In this document: positions 25,090 to 35,297 of the stretch, in pieces
Numbering within the stretch: the stretch's first letter is position 1
Layout of the letters: each line of letters opens with the position of its first letter
Assembly (NCBI GenBank): GCA_010015655.1
Contig: ML976677.1
Location: 119,531-183,530, forward strand
DNA length: 64,000 nt
Reading direction: 5' to 3'
Source of the DNA: Bimuria novae-zelandiae CBS 107.79
Taxonomy: Eukaryota; Ascomycota; Dothideomycetes; Pleosporales; Didymosphaeriaceae
Made by a program: the position numbers and the translations under genes
Notes under the pieces: generated by a model
The model's input: the letters and a program-made list of their open reading frames with translations, nothing else
Databases searched by the model: none
Told to the model about the DNA's origin: nothing

Positions 25090-26946
25090 ACGTATTCTAT
25101 ATATAAGCTACGCATCCGGGCGAGCTGCACGCTGTTACTAAGTCCACACTAACTTATAATTAACGTATAATAGCTTAATAAAATAACAGTTAATCTACTT
25201 TATAAGAAGTGAATGTACAGCTTACCTTATAATTTATTTTAATAATTAAATTTAGTTAGTCTATCGCACTACTATTACGTATAATACGTCTAAATCTACG
25301 CTATGTAATAGATGCGCTAGTATCCTCTTATGCGCTAAAATATAACTAAGCTTAATAAAGCTTATAAAGTTTAAAAAAGGAGATAATTATCTAGTATATT
25401 TTAAACTTTATTAAGTAAGGATACTTTAAAATTCTTACGCAGGTTTAAGATATAGTAGATACTTTATTAGCTACGTGCGACTAAGTCTAGGTTAATAAAA
25501 ACTAATTATTAAGCTTTATTAAGCGTATGCCTAAGCTTATAATAAGATATAATTATAAGCTAAACTACTTAAGAATGCTATATAGGAATCCTACTATTAT
25601 ATTAAATTAGTTTTAACTCATATAAAATATAACGACGAAGTATGGTATACAATATAAGAATATATAAAACTTTAATAAGCTTAGTTTATAATAGGCGTAA
25701 TTTTAATAAGCTAAAAGGTTATTACTAGCTCTAAGAGGCATAGGAGGCTAAAGCAAGTATAAAAAAGTAATAAAAAGAAGATATTAATAATACTAAGTAT
25801 TTGTAGCGTAGGATAAAAGATCCTATCCTTTATTATCTTCTAGGTAAAAATATACCTTACTAGCTAGTATACTAAAGATAACCTACCTCCTTAATAAAGA
25901 ATTATAGTTTTTAAGAATAGCTAAATAATGAATAAGCTTAGAATCACGTAAATTAAGTACTTTAATACGTATATAAAGCGCTATATATAAGGCATATATA
26001 GGCTACTTATTATAGACAGCCATAAGAGCTATAGCTCTATTGCTTTTAAGTAGTATTATAAAAATAATAAGATTATTTATCTTTATATACTATCGCACTT
26101 ACCGTATATCCTATAGCTACTAGTTATAGGTTATTTTTTATTACTAAAGAAAGCATACTCGCGCTAAGTTAAGTAACTAATATAAAGTTATATTAATTTT
26201 ATTACTAAAACTAAGTTTTTATCCGCGTTTTTTAATACGTTTAACGCGTTAATTAATAAAAAATAAATTAAAAAAGCTTTCGCGGCTCTAGTTTAGTGGC
26301 TTTTAACTTATAATTAGTATTAGATTAATTAGATATATAATTAAAAACGTTAGTAGCTTCCCTAATTAAACCTATCTACTAGTAGTTACTAACACTTGGT
26401 ATTACGTATAAGATTAGGGAGTAATCTACTTTAGTATTAAAAAGGTTTTTAACTACTATCTAAAACTTCTTAACATAAAAAAAATTATTATTATTTATTA
26501 AAAGCGCGTAAAAGATAGCACATAAGTTTAAGCTAATAAGAGCCTAAATTAAGGAGCTTAAGGAGGCAAATATAGCTTACACAAAGCGGAAACCACGTAA
26601 AAGGACACGTATACAGGCTGGAAGAACACTACTTGCTACACAAGGACTATAGCCAGTAGCTACAAAAGAGCGTCTTACGAAGAGGCAGCGCTTATAAATA
26701 AGTAGGAAGGATAGTAAAAAGAGTAGCACGCCGCGCTAAAGGCTTTATAGTAAATATAATAAATTAGGATATAACGTACGAACCTGCTAAAGGATTAAAA
26801 AGCAATTTTTTAAATTAGATATTACTTTTAGTAGGTTATTTTTAGATAGTGTTAATAGTAATAGTAATAATTAAAAAGTATAAGTTAGCGTTACTAAGAA
26901 AAAGTGCGCAGCTCGTCCAGGTATGCAGCTCGCATGTGGAATACGT
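25090..26946 (+). mobile_element. Fot1-like element 1, complete, RIP-inactivated
   Basis: A 1857-bp element flanked by TA on both sides (25088-25089, 26947-26948). Its inverted ends start ACGTATTC and extend about 45 bp. The degraded plus-strand transposase keeps a region corresponding to the FDETGF motif (about 25650-25690) and LLKKAYS within the DDE domain (about 26140). At the C-terminus, a former CCHC knuckle reads YSKYNKLGYNVRTC (about 26740). The two Tyr codons there correspond to zinc-binding Cys (TGT or TGC to TAT) and one Tyr to His. It cannot be functional. It appears to have inserted into the outer pogo element. Confidence 0.8.
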
Positions 26947-26974
26947 TATAGCTATTTATAACGTTACTTAAAGC

Positions 26975-27384
26975 TGTTAGGATCTGAGATCCAGGGAAGG
27001 CTGTGCCGGTTTTGTATCTAATCCCTCATGTCATTCGCCAGGAATGACTGGTCATTGGCGACTACGCCGCAAGACGCTAAGTCACGTGACTACTCTTCAG
27101 AGAGCGCTCGTTTGTGAGCGCTCGCCAGAGAGCAGGAATCAGCCATGTATATAGGAATGCTGAGTATAGCTCTTCTATACTTATGTTTAATCTAAGTTAT
27201 TAATCTATTATTTAAATTATACTTAGGCTTTAGTTAATTTATTTATAGCCGCGCACTACCTTTAATACTAATAACCCTATTAATACGCGTAAGCTATTAA
27301 TATCCCTTCCTTGTCCTATTAGTACTCCTGCCCGAGAACCAACCCTAGTCTCCTTTAGGAATAGCTATCCCGAAGGGCTTAACA
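26975..27384. mobile_element. Solo LTR with 5-bp target duplication
   Basis: A 410-bp block starting TGTTAGGATCTGAG and ending CTTAACA, so TGTTA/TAACA termini, flanked on both sides by AAAGC (26970-26974 and 27385-27389). Its left half is GC-rich and looks spared by RIP. No internal retrotransposon sequence adjoins it, so it is best read as a solo LTR, possibly gypsy-type. It sits only 14 bp inside the proposed left end of Fot1-like element 2. Confidence 0.7.
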
Positions 27385-28477
27385 AAAGCTTACTAAGTAG
27401 ATAGTACGCTAAAATTTCCTTTTTACGTAATTATACCTTTAACTTTATAAATTTCTTTTTAATAGAGGAGTAAGTAATTATTTAGTATATATTTAATCTA
27501 AACGAGCGAGGATTTCTGCCCTAGCGTATTATTATAAAAGATATAGCTAATTTTTTATTAGCTAAAGTAGGACTATAAGCCTATTAGTAAACTCTATACT
27601 ATAAGCTTTATTAAGCACTAATTAGAGTTCTAAGCTAAATTTAATTAAAAATATAATTATAAAAGAGTTTTCTATAAGGATCTTAAGATTATATAAGGCT
27701 AGTTCTAGCTTATAGAGAATACTAAAGCTAAGTATAGTATTCTAGATAAAGATACCTATAACTTTAATAAGATTATCTTAATAATAGATATAATATTAAT
27801 AGGAGTAGTTATTATAAGCTCTAAGTATTAAGGTAGGCTAAAAAACGTATAGTAAAGCAATTAAAAGTAGACTATAGTTATTTAGAATGTTAATACGATA
27901 AGCTAGGCAATTCTATCTTTTACTATTTTCTAAGACAAGCACTATCTCTCTATCCAGTACTAGGAGAAGCATCTATCTTGTAACTAGATATTTATAGTCT
28001 CTAAAAATAGCTAAATAATAAATAAGCTTAGTTTATAGTAGCTAAAGTACTTTAATGCACATATAAAAAAGTATACTATTAATAGTTATTAGCTTCTTAT
28101 TATTAATAGTTATAGAAGCTATAACTTACTTAAATTTCTAATAATACTATAACAATAATAAGATTATTACCTTTTATATACCTCTATATTTCTTGTACTA
28201 CTTATAGTTATTAAATATAAAATATTTCTCGCTTTTAAAGAAGACGTATAGGCGCTAAGCTAAGCATTTAACACGTAACTATATTACGTATATTGCTAAA
28301 ATTAAGTTCTTATTATATTATATTATCACGTATAAAGCTATAATGATTTAAAGTAGTATTTAAAAAGACTTTTAAGGTACTAGCCTTATTCCCCTTAATC
28401 TAAAAGTAATAATATTAAAGCTTAACGTGTATCTACGTACGCTTTTACCATATATTATATGTAATAGTACATAGTAG

Positions 28478-28954
28478 TGTTACGATCACGAACTCCACAG
28501 GAATAATAGAACCAGACAATTATGCCAAGAGAGTCATTGTTGGCGAAATGACCGCGCTGGAGGAACACACAAAAGCGCGGGATAGCTAAGATTAGTAATT
28601 ACGTAACGAAGTCCTGCATAAGCGAGAAGTCTAGTATAAAGGTTAAGACTATAGTAAGTCCTAAAAACTACTTTTTAGGAGGAAAGTCTTAGTAGGACTA
28701 TAATAGTAATTCTAATAATAGTAAAAACTAAAATAAATAGTATATAGTTTAATAATTTCTTTATACCTTTCCTATTCCTTATAGTTAACTTAATATAATA
28801 CAAGTATATTTCTTATAATAGATTAGTAAATCTCTTAGTTAGTTATTTTATAGTTTATTATAAAATTAGATTATTTACATAATCTTCTCTAACCTAGATC
28901 AGGCTTAGGTACGTAAACCACCTTGTAATAAGTATTCGCAGACCTCTAATAACA
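28478..28954. mobile_element. LTR-like segment, borders tentative
   Basis: Starts TGTTACGATCACGAACTCC directly after the readable end of Fot1-like transposase 2 and reaches a plausible CTAATAACA terminus at 28954. The first 100 bases are GC-rich and un-mutated, the rest AT-rich. The five bases on each side do not match, so a target duplication is not demonstrated. Could be a solo LTR or a fragment. Confidence 0.35.
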
Positions 28955-28983
28955 TTTTAAAATTAAGATTATAATTAACGCTA

Positions 28984-30739
28984 ACGTGGTTCACCACCGA
29001 GCGGGCCAACCCCACCAAGCGGGCCAACTTTGCTAAATGCAGCCCACCTCCAGCTTATACTATAATGCCATTACAACATAACGCGCAACAACCTTATACT
29101 AAAAGTACACTATAGCTTACTATTTAAGCTATAATTAAAAATTGTAATAAGAGCGAAAGACGCGTTATTATAGCCTTTAGCGTGCCTTAAATAATAGTAT
29201 AATAACGACGCTAAGGAGCCCTCTCTTAACGCGATCGCGAGCCTAACTTANNNNNNNNNNNNNNNNNNNNNNNNNNNNNNNNNNNNNNNNNNNNNNNNNN
29301 NNNNNNNNNNNNNNNNNNNNNNNNNNNNNNNNNNNNNNNNNNNNNNNNNNNNNNNNNNNNNNNNNNNNNNNNNNNNNNNNNNNNNNNNNNNNNNNNNNNN
29401 NNNNNNNNNNNNNNNNNNNNNNNNNNNNNNNNNNNNNNNNNNNNNNNNNNNNNNNNNNNNNNNNNNNNNNNNNNNNNNNNNNNNNNNNNNNNNNNNNNNN
29501 NNNNNNNNNNNNNNNNNNNNNNNNNNNNNNNNNNNNNNNNNNNNNNNNNNNNNNNNNNNNNNNNNNNNNNNNNNNNNNNNNNNNNNNNNNNNNNNNNNNN
29601 NNNNNNNNNNNNNNNNNNNNNNNNNNNNNNNNNNNNNNNNNNNNNNNNNNNNNNNNNNNNNNNNNNNNNNNNNNNNNNNNNNNNNNNNNNNNNNNNNNNN
29701 NNNNNNNNNNNNNNNNNNNNNNNNNNNNNNNNNNNNNNNNNNNNNNNNNNNNNNNNNNNNNNNNNNNNNNNNNNNNNNNNNNNNNNNNNNNNNNNNNNNN
29801 NNNNNNNNNNNNNNNNNNNNNNNNNNNNNNNNNNNNNNNNNNNNNNNNNNNNNNNNNNNNNNNNNNNNNNNNNNNNNNNNNNNNNNNNNNNNNNNNNNNN
29901 NNNNNNNNNNNNNNNNNNNNNNNNNNNNNNNNNNNNNNNNNNNNNNNNNNNNNNNNNNNNNNNNNNNNNNNNNNNNNNNNNNNNNNNNNNNNNNNNNNNN
30001 NNNNNNNNNNNNNNNNNNNNNNNNNNNNNNNNNNNNNNNNNNNNNNNNNNNNNNNNNNNNNNNNNNNNNNNNNNNNNNNNNNNNNNNNNNNNNNNNNNNN
30101 NNNNNNNNNNNNNNNNNNNNNNNNNNNNNNNNNNNNNNNNNNNNNNNNNNNNNNNNNNNNNNNNNNNNNNNNNNNATAGGAATTAAAAACACTAAGTAAC
30201 CTCCGCGAGATAGAGGCTTAGTTAACGCTAGTTCGTGAGCGTGTATAGAAGCATAGAGATTTACTAGTTTCTCCGCTTCTTAGAGCTATTAAGTAGCTTA
30301 ATAAAGGTGTTGCATTAATAGGGCACGAAATAGTATTAATATAATAAAAAATAGTAGGGCTTCGTAAGGCAGTAGAGATAATAATAAAGGTAAAAAGTTA
30401 AAAGAGGAAGTATATTTAGGCAGCTAAAACACTTATAGTAAAAGAGGTAGTCGATTTAATAGCTAAAAAGGATAGTAGTGGGCAAAAGGAGGGTGAAGAG
30501 TCTGCAAAGAGGGTGCGTGGGCAGAGGCGCTGCGGACGTTATGGCGAAGCTGGCCACAACGCTCGCACCTGCGCAGTAGAAATTATAGATGCATCTAATA
30601 GTAATAAGTCTAAATAGTATTTCTATGTTCTACAAATTATAGTAAATTGTAGTGGTGTTGTAGGAGGCGCTTCGCAATAGACTGACTTTTAAAAAGTGGC
30701 CCGCTCGGTGGGGTTGGCCCGCTCGGTGGTGAACCACGT
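28984..30739 (+). mobile_element. Pogo-type transposon with C-terminal zinc knuckle, partly unsequenced
   Basis: A 1756-bp element flanked by TA (28982-28983, 30740-30741) with inverted ends of about 43 bp that differ at a single A/G position. Each end holds two copies of a GAGCGGGCC-type word. After the assembly gap, the plus strand encodes a transposase C-terminus: KSKKRKYI-like basic stretch, LIVKEVVDLIAKKD, then RRCGRYGEAGHNARTC (about 30528-30572). The latter is a CCHC-like knuckle with its second Cys changed to Tyr. N-terminal coding is AT-rich and degraded. Element boundaries are solid; the core transposase lies in the gap. Confidence 0.85.
29251..30175. other. Assembly gap, 925 N
   Basis: Run of 925 undetermined bases inside the pogo element at 28984-30739. 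Gap length may be an estimate. The open frame spanning it is an artefact. Confidence 0.99.
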
Positions 30740-31340
30740 TAGTAAAAGAGAGAATTTAAAAGTATTTAAATAGTTCTTTAATAAGCCTAGTTAAAGCCTT
30801 TAAAAAATTAGTATGTGCTAATAAAAATAAATTAATTTAATAGCACTATAGACGCTATAATACAGTTAAGTATAATAAAATAACTTATAATTAGCCTATA
30901 AAAGTATATTCTAAGTAAATTAGCTTACTATAATTTCTTATAACTATTTATACACGTTCTATACTATCGTGTAGAGTATAAATTTTAGTGTGATCTTGGT
31001 AGATTAATGCACTTGCTTATGTAATGCACTCGTTTATAAAGTACATTAAATACTAATTTAATTTAATTATTTTATTATATTATTACAATAGGTCGCTGTA
31101 AGGGCATAAGAAGTTGGTAGGGTGGCCAGCTCGCTTATATAGATGGCTCGCTTATTAACTACGTTAAACTTTATAATTAGATATTAATACGAAAAGTCTT
31201 TTTTTAGTTTACGCGATTTAAATACTTTAATCGCAGCCTTGATTAGACCCATGTTGGTGGAAATATGTCGTATTAAAGTTAGGGCGCTGTATTAGTGCGC
31301 GTGCACCAGCTGACGGCGTGCATCAGCTGCCAAGGCACGG

Positions 31341-32147
31341 TAATGCTCGTATTGCATCCGCACATAGGGGCCAAAATTTACCCCGCGTCAGGGTACCGCG
31401 ACCTTATCAGTCTGCTGCTATGACGTCGCAGCCCTGCATGCACACGTACCAATCTCAACGGCCGCTCGGCGAGATGCCTTACGCTAAGGCATACATCCTA
31501 TATCCCATCTTCGCCAACCCAGGCTCAAACCTCCAGAACCTTCCCCATATCAACATTAAAACGATGGGCTACTATCCTTCGTCTCCAAAACTGACCGAGA
31601 AGACGCTCGCCGGCCACAACAACAATTGTAAGAACTGCCAGGACTGTAGCTAGTAAATTCTCCGGCCCCTGCGAGATATCCGAGTTGATGCTTTCGAGGC
31701 TACAACAATTGCAAAGATTATAAGAATTGCAAGCATTGCGATGCGTGCGATGGCTGTGAAAGACAGTCAACAGTATGTCTATACTCCTCCACTTTAGAAC
31801 GTCCTCGCTAAGGCTGGCAGTCTCAACAACTGCGTCGATTGTATATTGCTCGTATTTGAACAACTGCTCTAGGTTGAAGAACCGGCACCATGAGAATAAC
31901 GTGCACGAGTAAGGGCACAGGCAGATCGAATCTTGTACGTTAATGCAGGCGTGAAACTTTTAATCATATGGTACATTGCCATGGAAAGTAGCTATATTAG
32001 GTATCTATAACGTCATTGTCTCTCTTTTTTCGACCATATCACACTCCTTGCTGTAACGTTGGACTTGTACCACCCGCCAGTACGCAGTATAATGATGTTT
32101 CATACGACATGTCGAGATAGTCATCATGCTAGGTTGACCGCCCACTT
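31341..32147 (+). other. Region with small Cys-rich frames, no firm gene
   Basis: Normal GC returns at the end of the transposon nest. Two plus-strand segments encode short Cys clusters: NNNCKNCQDCS at about 31617-31652, ending in TAG, and NNCKDYKNCKHCDACDGCE at about 31701-31760 in another frame. The nucleotide similarity of the two (ACAACAATTG followed by AAGA) suggests a small local duplication. They resemble in style the Cys repeats near 34.7 kb. A gene model cannot be built. Confidence 0.3.
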
Positions 32148-33737
32148 TCACCTCCATGTAGCCTTTGCCTTCCCCCTGCCGATCCGCTCGTTGTACTCTG
32201 CCACAAGCTCCTTCGCTCCGGCAAGATCCTCCTCGGCGATCCAGTCACTGCTGTCCTCGTCGCCCTCCCACCTGACCAGGTAGTGCTTCTTGCCGTCCTT
32301 GTAGGCATAGGAATGTGAGAGTATGGCATCGACCACGTATTCTTCCTCATCCTGGTCCTCGACCATATCGTCTTCGTCAATTTTATCGTGGTCATGCGGC
32401 GGTACAAGGTTGGTACCGGCCACTGCGGTGCCGCGGCGATCGGATGCAGGTTGCCGTGCGAGGCGCGGATGCTCGTCAACATGGTCAGAATCGGCGCCGG
32501 AGTCATTTGGCTCTGAAGCTTGCGCGTCGGAGTGCAAGTGCGAGTTTGCAACATATTGCTTCGACCAGGAAAGAGCCGAGTGTGTTTTTGGCATCGGAAA
32601 CGGGGCAGATGTGCGTCTAGAGGTTGATTCAGGCATCGGTGGTGAGCTCTCGTTGCGCGGTCGCTTAATGCGATGTCGGTCCGCCTCGTCCAGCTCATCG
32701 CTGTCGTCGCCGCTCTCCTCGTCCATGGCACGGGCTGGTTCCTCCTGGTTGTCCCCTTCGAATTGTAGTTGAGCCGCGGCGCTCGACATCGACCGCGTGT
32801 CTTGTCCGTCCTCGTAATCGTCGATCGGATACGATTCCTCGTCTGCGTAAGGCTCGCGCGCAGGTACAAGCACCTTGGATAGGCGGTGGCGCGCGACGGG
32901 CGAGAGCGGAAGCGCGCTCTGGGTGATGAATGAGCTGCGGGCCAAGTTCGGGGATGGCTGCTTGGAGAGGAGATCGAGGCCCTCTTCCTCCGTCTCTTCG
33001 TCTCCTGATGTGTCCATGATGGCTTGCTCTGTAAGTTGTTGCTGAACTTCATCGACATCCAAGGTCTGATCTGCCATAGCGGCAAGTCCACCCCTTCCCA
33101 ACCATCCTCGTGCTCGTCCCCGCCCTCGTCCCCGCCCTCTCGGCCTCCCTCTGGCACGAACTTGTGTGTCTCCATTCTCCATTCCTCGGCCCATGCCCGG
33201 CTCCCTGGCGTTCTTCTCCAGTCTCCGCTTCGCCAGTTCCTCAGCCTCTACTCGCCTTGCAACCTCTTCAGCTTCGGCTTGTTGCCTGAAGTCTTGTTGT
33301 TCATATCGCTCGAGCTCCCAGCGCGAAACGTACTTGAGTATCTGGCTCATCTCTACCTGTGCGACTTCTTCAGGGGCCTCAGTGCCCTCCCGCTCGTCTG
33401 AGCCTTCTTCCACGTCGTATACGATACGGACATTGTAGTAATAGCGCGAGAATCCTTCTACCGGTCTGCGGCTCAGAATCGAGGACTGTGCACCCGGTAT
33501 TGGGCATTCCTTTGGGAGGGTCCGCACGATGACAGGTGGCTCTCTCTGGAGCCGGAACAGGCCTTCGTACACGTCGGGGCCGGGTTTATAGGCGGTATAC
33601 CCATTCTGCAGTTTAACTTCAGCATTCGGTGCATTTAAGAACATGCATGAATGGCCTACTGGCTGCGTGTCTTGCTTGTTCTTGGATCCATGCGGTCTGG
33701 TACGCCCGCGGCCCTCACCTCCTCCTCTCATGGACAT
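32148..33737 (-). CDS. Chromodomain protein with AT-hook/RG-rich segment, 529 aa
   Basis: Single open frame. The C-terminus (about residues 464-520) is a chromodomain: EYVVDAILSHSYAYKDGKK, then HYLVRWEGDEDSSDW and a C-terminal helix KELVAEYNER. Chromodomains bind methylated lysine on histone tails through an aromatic cage. Here Tyr (about 467) and Trp (about 490) are present, but the third cage position, usually Phe or Tyr in HP1 proteins, is Asp (about 493). Upstream lie a charged helical stretch (about 131-178, likely coiled coil) and an RG/AT-hook-like block RARGRPRGRGRGRGRARG (about 194-211), then a long acidic Ser-rich disordered region. The ATG at 33737 is followed by a second at 33731. 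Likely nuclear and chromatin-associated; the exact family is not recognised. Confidence 0.85.
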   Translation of the reverse strand: MSMRGGGEGRGRTRPHGSKNKQDTQPVGHSCMFLNAPNAEVKLQNGYTAYKPGPDVYEGLFRLQREPPVIVRTLPKECPIPGAQSSILSRRPVEGFSRYYYNVRIVYDVEEGSDEREGTEAPEEVAQVEMSQILKYVSRWELERYEQQDFRQQAEAEEVARRVEAEELAKRRLEKNAREPGMGRGMENGDTQVRARGRPRGRGRGRGRARGWLGRGGLAAMADQTLDVDEVQQQLTEQAIMDTSGDEETEEEGLDLLSKQPSPNLARSSFITQSALPLSPVARHRLSKVLVPAREPYADEESYPIDDYEDGQDTRSMSSAAAQLQFEGDNQEEPARAMDEESGDDSDELDEADRHRIKRPRNESSPPMPESTSRRTSAPFPMPKTHSALSWSKQYVANSHLHSDAQASEPNDSGADSDHVDEHPRLARQPASDRRGTAVAGTNLVPPHDHDKIDEDDMVEDQDEEEYVVDAILSHSYAYKDGKKHYLVRWEGDEDSSDWIAEEDLAGAKELVAEYNERIGRGKAKATWR

Positions 33738-34661
33738 TTCGGGCTGGGATGGCGTGCTGGGATTGGCTGCCGTACGCGCAGAAGCGTACAGCTGCAGAGC
33801 GGAGCGAATTGCAAGATATAGGGCGGGTCATGGTGGGATTGTTGCGTTTGACGTGACGCGTGAATGTGGAAGCTGGTGAGCAAGCCACGCTTACCTTCCT
33901 GGGTAACGCGCCCGTTAGCTGCAGGCGCGCTCAACGGCGCATCACGAGATGGCTCAACTCTTGCATGAAGCTGAAATCCGGCCAGACAGTGCTCAGATAT
34001 CGAGTATGTTCGGCTCTTGTATTGTTTTACCTGAAGCAACGCACTGACTTTACCTGGCTGTTGGCTCTGGCTTCGTAGCCGACCTCGGGAACTCTAGCTT
34101 CACGTGAGAAATCTCTTCAATTCTGATCCGCTTCACAGTGCATGCCTTCCACAGTCAAAATCTAACATTTTCCAGAGCATCTGAAAAGTCTCTCCACCTT
34201 ATGTCGCACCTAAAGCACACGATCGGTTCCAGACAGCACGTACACCCGATATGGGCAGAAAATCAGGCAACTACGGCTGTCACTTCAGACAGAAGGAACT
34301 TCACAGACAGGAAAGAGCGACCCCTGTGTGCTACGAATTGATGCTCTTATAAGGGCAGTCCACACGGTTCATAGCTTACAACACCTTGATGCTTCTTGTA
34401 TTATCTTCGCCGCTTTCCCGAGAAATTCAACACGCGCGCACGCATCAACCCCGGAGTGCAATTAAAAAAAATGTTTGATGAACTATGCCTCTGCCTACCA
34501 CAATATGGGCCCTTCGGACCAGAACCTCACCAAACTGCATTATGTCCACAACCATGCTGCCTTTTGTACAAGCGCATCGAGACCTGACGGTATCCATGTT
34601 AAGGTAATCCAGGCCGCACTGTCCGAAAACCGGCTTCACGCTCTACTGTCATCGTCAACGG
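33738..34661. other. Intergenic, no gene recognised
   Basis: About 920 bases between the chromodomain gene start and the Cys-repeat gene end. Only short frames on both strands; nothing supported. Confidence 0.5.
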
Positions 34662-35297
34662 TTACGCGTGTACATTGGTCTTGCTCCTTTGACCCACAAG
34701 GCCGCTGCAGTTGGTACATGAACGACAGTCCCGCATATTGCTACAGTTAGTGCACGAACGACAATCCTGCATGTCGCTACAGTTGGTGCATCTTCATCGA
34801 AGGCCAGTCCAAGGAGTTTGAGCGGTGGCAGAACGACTTACGACTTGCAATCAATCAGATTCTGGCTGTTCGTACAACTCTTAGAGCGCACGCAGTTCTC
34901 ACAATGCGTATTGCTTCCACCCCCCAATGTTTCCGTCTTCATCTGGTTGGGGAGTGCCCGGGTGCAGTGGAGCCTGCGGAGGGAGATCCTGAGGAGGGGG
35001 CATCCCCTCATACGGCAGCGGGGACTCCAGAGCTCGCTGAGGCGGTACTCAAAATTGACCTTGGGGCTGACCGTAGCCATGCTGAGGCGGTGCTGCAAAC
35101 TGGTCTTGATGGTGACCGTGGCCGTGCTGAGGCGGTATTCCGAAGGGTCGACCGTGCTGAGGCGGTATTCCGAATGGCTGGCCGTGCTGGTGCGGTAATC
35201 CAAATGGCTGGCCAGATTGGGGACGACCCTAACCATGAGCATCGAGTGGACCCCGGAACGGATCATAGCTGCCCTGCTGTGGCGGCGTTCCCGGCAT
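34662..35297 (-). pseudogene. Gln/Pro-rich protein with Cys-rich 12-residue repeats, apparently broken
   Basis: The ATG at 35297 opens a Pro/Gln-rich frame (MPGTPPQQGSYDPF) with QPFG-IPPQHG-type repeats. It meets a TAG at 35231-35229 and a TGA at 35051-35049. At a run of six G (34925-34920, minus strand) coding potential shifts by one base into a Cys-rich frame, HCENCVRSKSCTNSQNLIDC. That frame continues across a consensus intron (34841-34792, GTAAGT...GAAG). Exon 34791-34662 carries three copies of SCTNCS, two of them followed by (D/N)M(Q/R)DCR. The perfect periodicity across the splice junction argues the Cys repeat was real coding sequence. The function is unknown; such spacing could bind metal or form disulfides. 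Alternative: homopolymer sequencing error plus true nonsense changes. Confidence 0.6.

Larger units (their letters stand above)
26961..31164 (+). mobile_element. Fot1-like element 2, RIP-inactivated and itself interrupted
   Basis: Plus-strand relic with a readable, stop-ridden transposase at about 27440-28470: NFNKI (about 27765, for NFDET), LLIVIEAI (for LLIIDGHES), IITFYIPLYFLY (for IITLCMPPHSSH) and SLLKKTYRR. Left end proposed at 26961 (TA then ACGTTACTT) and right end at 31164 (ACGT reversed, then TA at 31165-31166). The right end carries two AAGCGAGC words like other inverted ends here. Left and right arms match only weakly, so the outer borders are tentative. It contains a solo LTR (26975-27384), an LTR-like block (28478-28954) and a further pogo element (28984-30739). 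Confidence 0.55.
23330..31340 (-). mobile_element. Outer pogo-type DNA transposon (element B), split by nested insertions
   Basis: Minus-strand relic of the same family as the element at 56369-58477. Its 3' part (about 23400-25089) keeps transposase phrases: LILNSYKSYITKNF in the DDE region (about 24500), FKPLLNIYLNKLL, and YNIDKK (about 24880) for the usual YNMDEKG. The N-terminus MGLIKAAIKVFKSRK lies far away at about 31247-31167, on the other side of two inserted elements. The sequence near 23395 (TGAGGCTACTAAGCC) matches 56438 of the other element. Candidate inverted ends lie at about 23341-23363 and 31310-31340. Without the insertions the element would be about 1.95 kb, close to the 2.1 kb relative. 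Exact left border uncertain. Confidence 0.6.

Noticed and set aside
29248..30192. 314-codon minus-strand open frame
   Set aside because: It is almost entirely undetermined bases; only the flanks are sequence.
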